From Nocardioides guangzhouensis (GTDB lineage: Bacteria > Actinomycetota > Actinomycetes > Propionibacteriales > Nocardioidaceae): a DNA stretch of 64,000 nucleotides. Both the position numbers and the translations under genes were made by a program. The notes beneath the pieces were generated by a model. It saw only the letters and a list, made by a program, of their open reading frames with translations. It was not told the origin of the DNA and did not search any database. The DNA lies in the NCBI RefSeq assembly GCF_004519545.1, contig NZ_SDKM01000002.1, positions 1-64,000 of the forward strand. Reading direction: 5' to 3'. How positions within the stretch are numbered: position 1 is the first letter of the stretch; each line of letters begins with the position of its first letter. Positions 63,525 through 64,000 of this stretch are shown here, one piece after another.

Positions 63525-63561
63525 GAACCGGAAGCGGTTCGTCCGGAACCACCCCTAGCGT
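63525..63561. promoter_or_regulatory. Operator and promoter between WYL and DinB-type genes
   Basis: GAACCG-GAAG-CGGTTC (63525-63540) overlaps a second dyad, GGTTC-GTCCG-GAACC (63536-63550), giving three half-sites. The rightward -10 TAGCGT (63556-63561) follows, seven bases before ATG 63569. A good candidate binding site for the WYL protein. Confidence 0.6.
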
Positions 63562-63568
63562 GGCCCTT

Positions 63569-64000
63569 ATGACCGAGTTCATCGAGCAGGACCTCAGCGG
63601 GGCGACCTTCGAGCGGGTCAGCCTGCGGAAGGCGACGTTCCGGCAGGTGCGCCTCAACGACGCCCGGCTCGACGTGGTCGACCTGACCGGCACGCGGGTC
63701 CGCGGCGCGCTGCTCGACGGGACCGTGCTCCGCGGGGTGGAGGTGGTGGACCTCGACATCTACGGTGAGCTGCGCAAGGTCACGGTCAACGGGGTCGACG
63801 TGGTGCCGTTCGTCGAGGCCGAGCTGGACCGGCGCATGCCGGACCGGGCGAGGATGCGCCCGCGCGACAGCGACGGCTTCCGGGCGGCGTGGGCGATCCT
63901 CGAGCGCCTGTGGGCGGGCACCGTCGAGCGGGCCCGCACGTTCTCGTCCGACGACCTGCACCGCGGCGTCGACGACGAGTGGTCGTTCGTCCAGACGCTG
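63569..64000 (+). CDS. DinB-family protein with pentapeptide-like N-terminus (3' end outside window)
   Basis: 144 codons are visible before the window ends in frame. Residues about 4-65 have pentapeptide-repeat-like spacing (DLSGATFERVSLRKATFRQV, then RLDVVDLTGTRVRGALLDG). From about 95 on, DSDGFRAAWAILERLWAGTVERA and DDEWSFVQTL look like the four-helix DinB/DUF664 fold used by mycothiol- or bacillithiol-type transferases. The start appears leaderless. The WYL regulator gene is divergent. Confidence 0.8.
   Translation, partial: MTEFIEQDLSGATFERVSLRKATFRQVRLNDARLDVVDLTGTRVRGALLDGTVLRGVEVVDLDIYGELRKVTVNGVDVVPFVEAELDRRMPDRARMRPRDSDGFRAAWAILERLWAGTVERARTFSSDDLHRGVDDEWSFVQTL

Overview
The window is very GC-rich actinobacterial chromosome with dense, overlapping genes. 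F420-linked enzymes, an actinobacterial menB, SigE-family and ECF sigma factors, many leaderless starts and Nocardioides-like dispersed repeats point to the Nocardioidaceae, probably Nocardioides or a near relative. That placement is an inference from gene style and remembered repeat motifs, not a computed assignment. I see no rRNA, tRNA, CRISPR array, prophage or IS element.

Layout. 0.2-2.4 kb: MprAB-like two-component pair. 2.5-5.6 kb: VOC protein, then a DrrAB-like ABC exporter and its MerR regulator; the permease has an apparent one-base frameshift. 5.7-13.8 kb: SigE-family sigma factor with a membrane partner, a 46-residue protein, a P-loop kinase, a lipoprotein, a YceH-methyltransferase fusion, a second VOC protein, a divergent HxlR/MFS pair and a GNAT. 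13.9-16.4 kb: basic-tailed DNA-binding-like protein, pabB-pabA and a cNMP-domain fragment. 16.5-22 kb: three tandem exported sulfatases sharing an unusual Cys-Cys-Val-Ser-Arg active-site motif. 22-25 kb: PhzE-like chorismate-utilising enzyme and a histidine kinase.

25.3-36 kb is the most interesting stretch. Six tightly coupled minus-strand genes encode an MDR dehydrogenase, a degenerate 6-pyruvoyltetrahydropterin synthase homologue, a GT4 glycosyltransferase, a flippase-like membrane protein, a reductase-only RibD and a canonical GTP cyclohydrolase II. Divergent to them lie a membrane alkaline-phosphatase-superfamily protein, an ECF sigma/anti-sigma pair, a CDP-alcohol phosphatidyltransferase and two methyltransferases. 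I infer an undescribed pathway to a glycosylated, probably membrane-associated, GTP-derived metabolite.

36-49.4 kb: GcvT/FAD-oxidoreductase pair behind a TetR-like operator, pntAa-pntAb-pntB transhydrogenase, lipoprotein, secreted six-hairpin glycosidase, sirtuin, methyltransferase, menB and an MFS transporter. 49.4-56 kb: Ddn-like F420 oxidoreductase, ACT protein, F420-NADP-reductase-like protein, EF-G2, an unknown protein, RNA 2',3'-cyclic phosphodiesterase and acyl-CoA dehydrogenase. 56-62.4 kb: glgX-treY-treZ, which converts glycogen-type glucan to trehalose. 62.5-64 kb: a WYL regulator divergent from a DinB-type gene cut by the window edge.

Many starts have a TANNNT-type -10 box 6-8 nt upstream and no Shine-Dalgarno, so leaderless transcription looks widespread. 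Short palindromic repeats occur between genes and appear to have entered two coding regions in frame.
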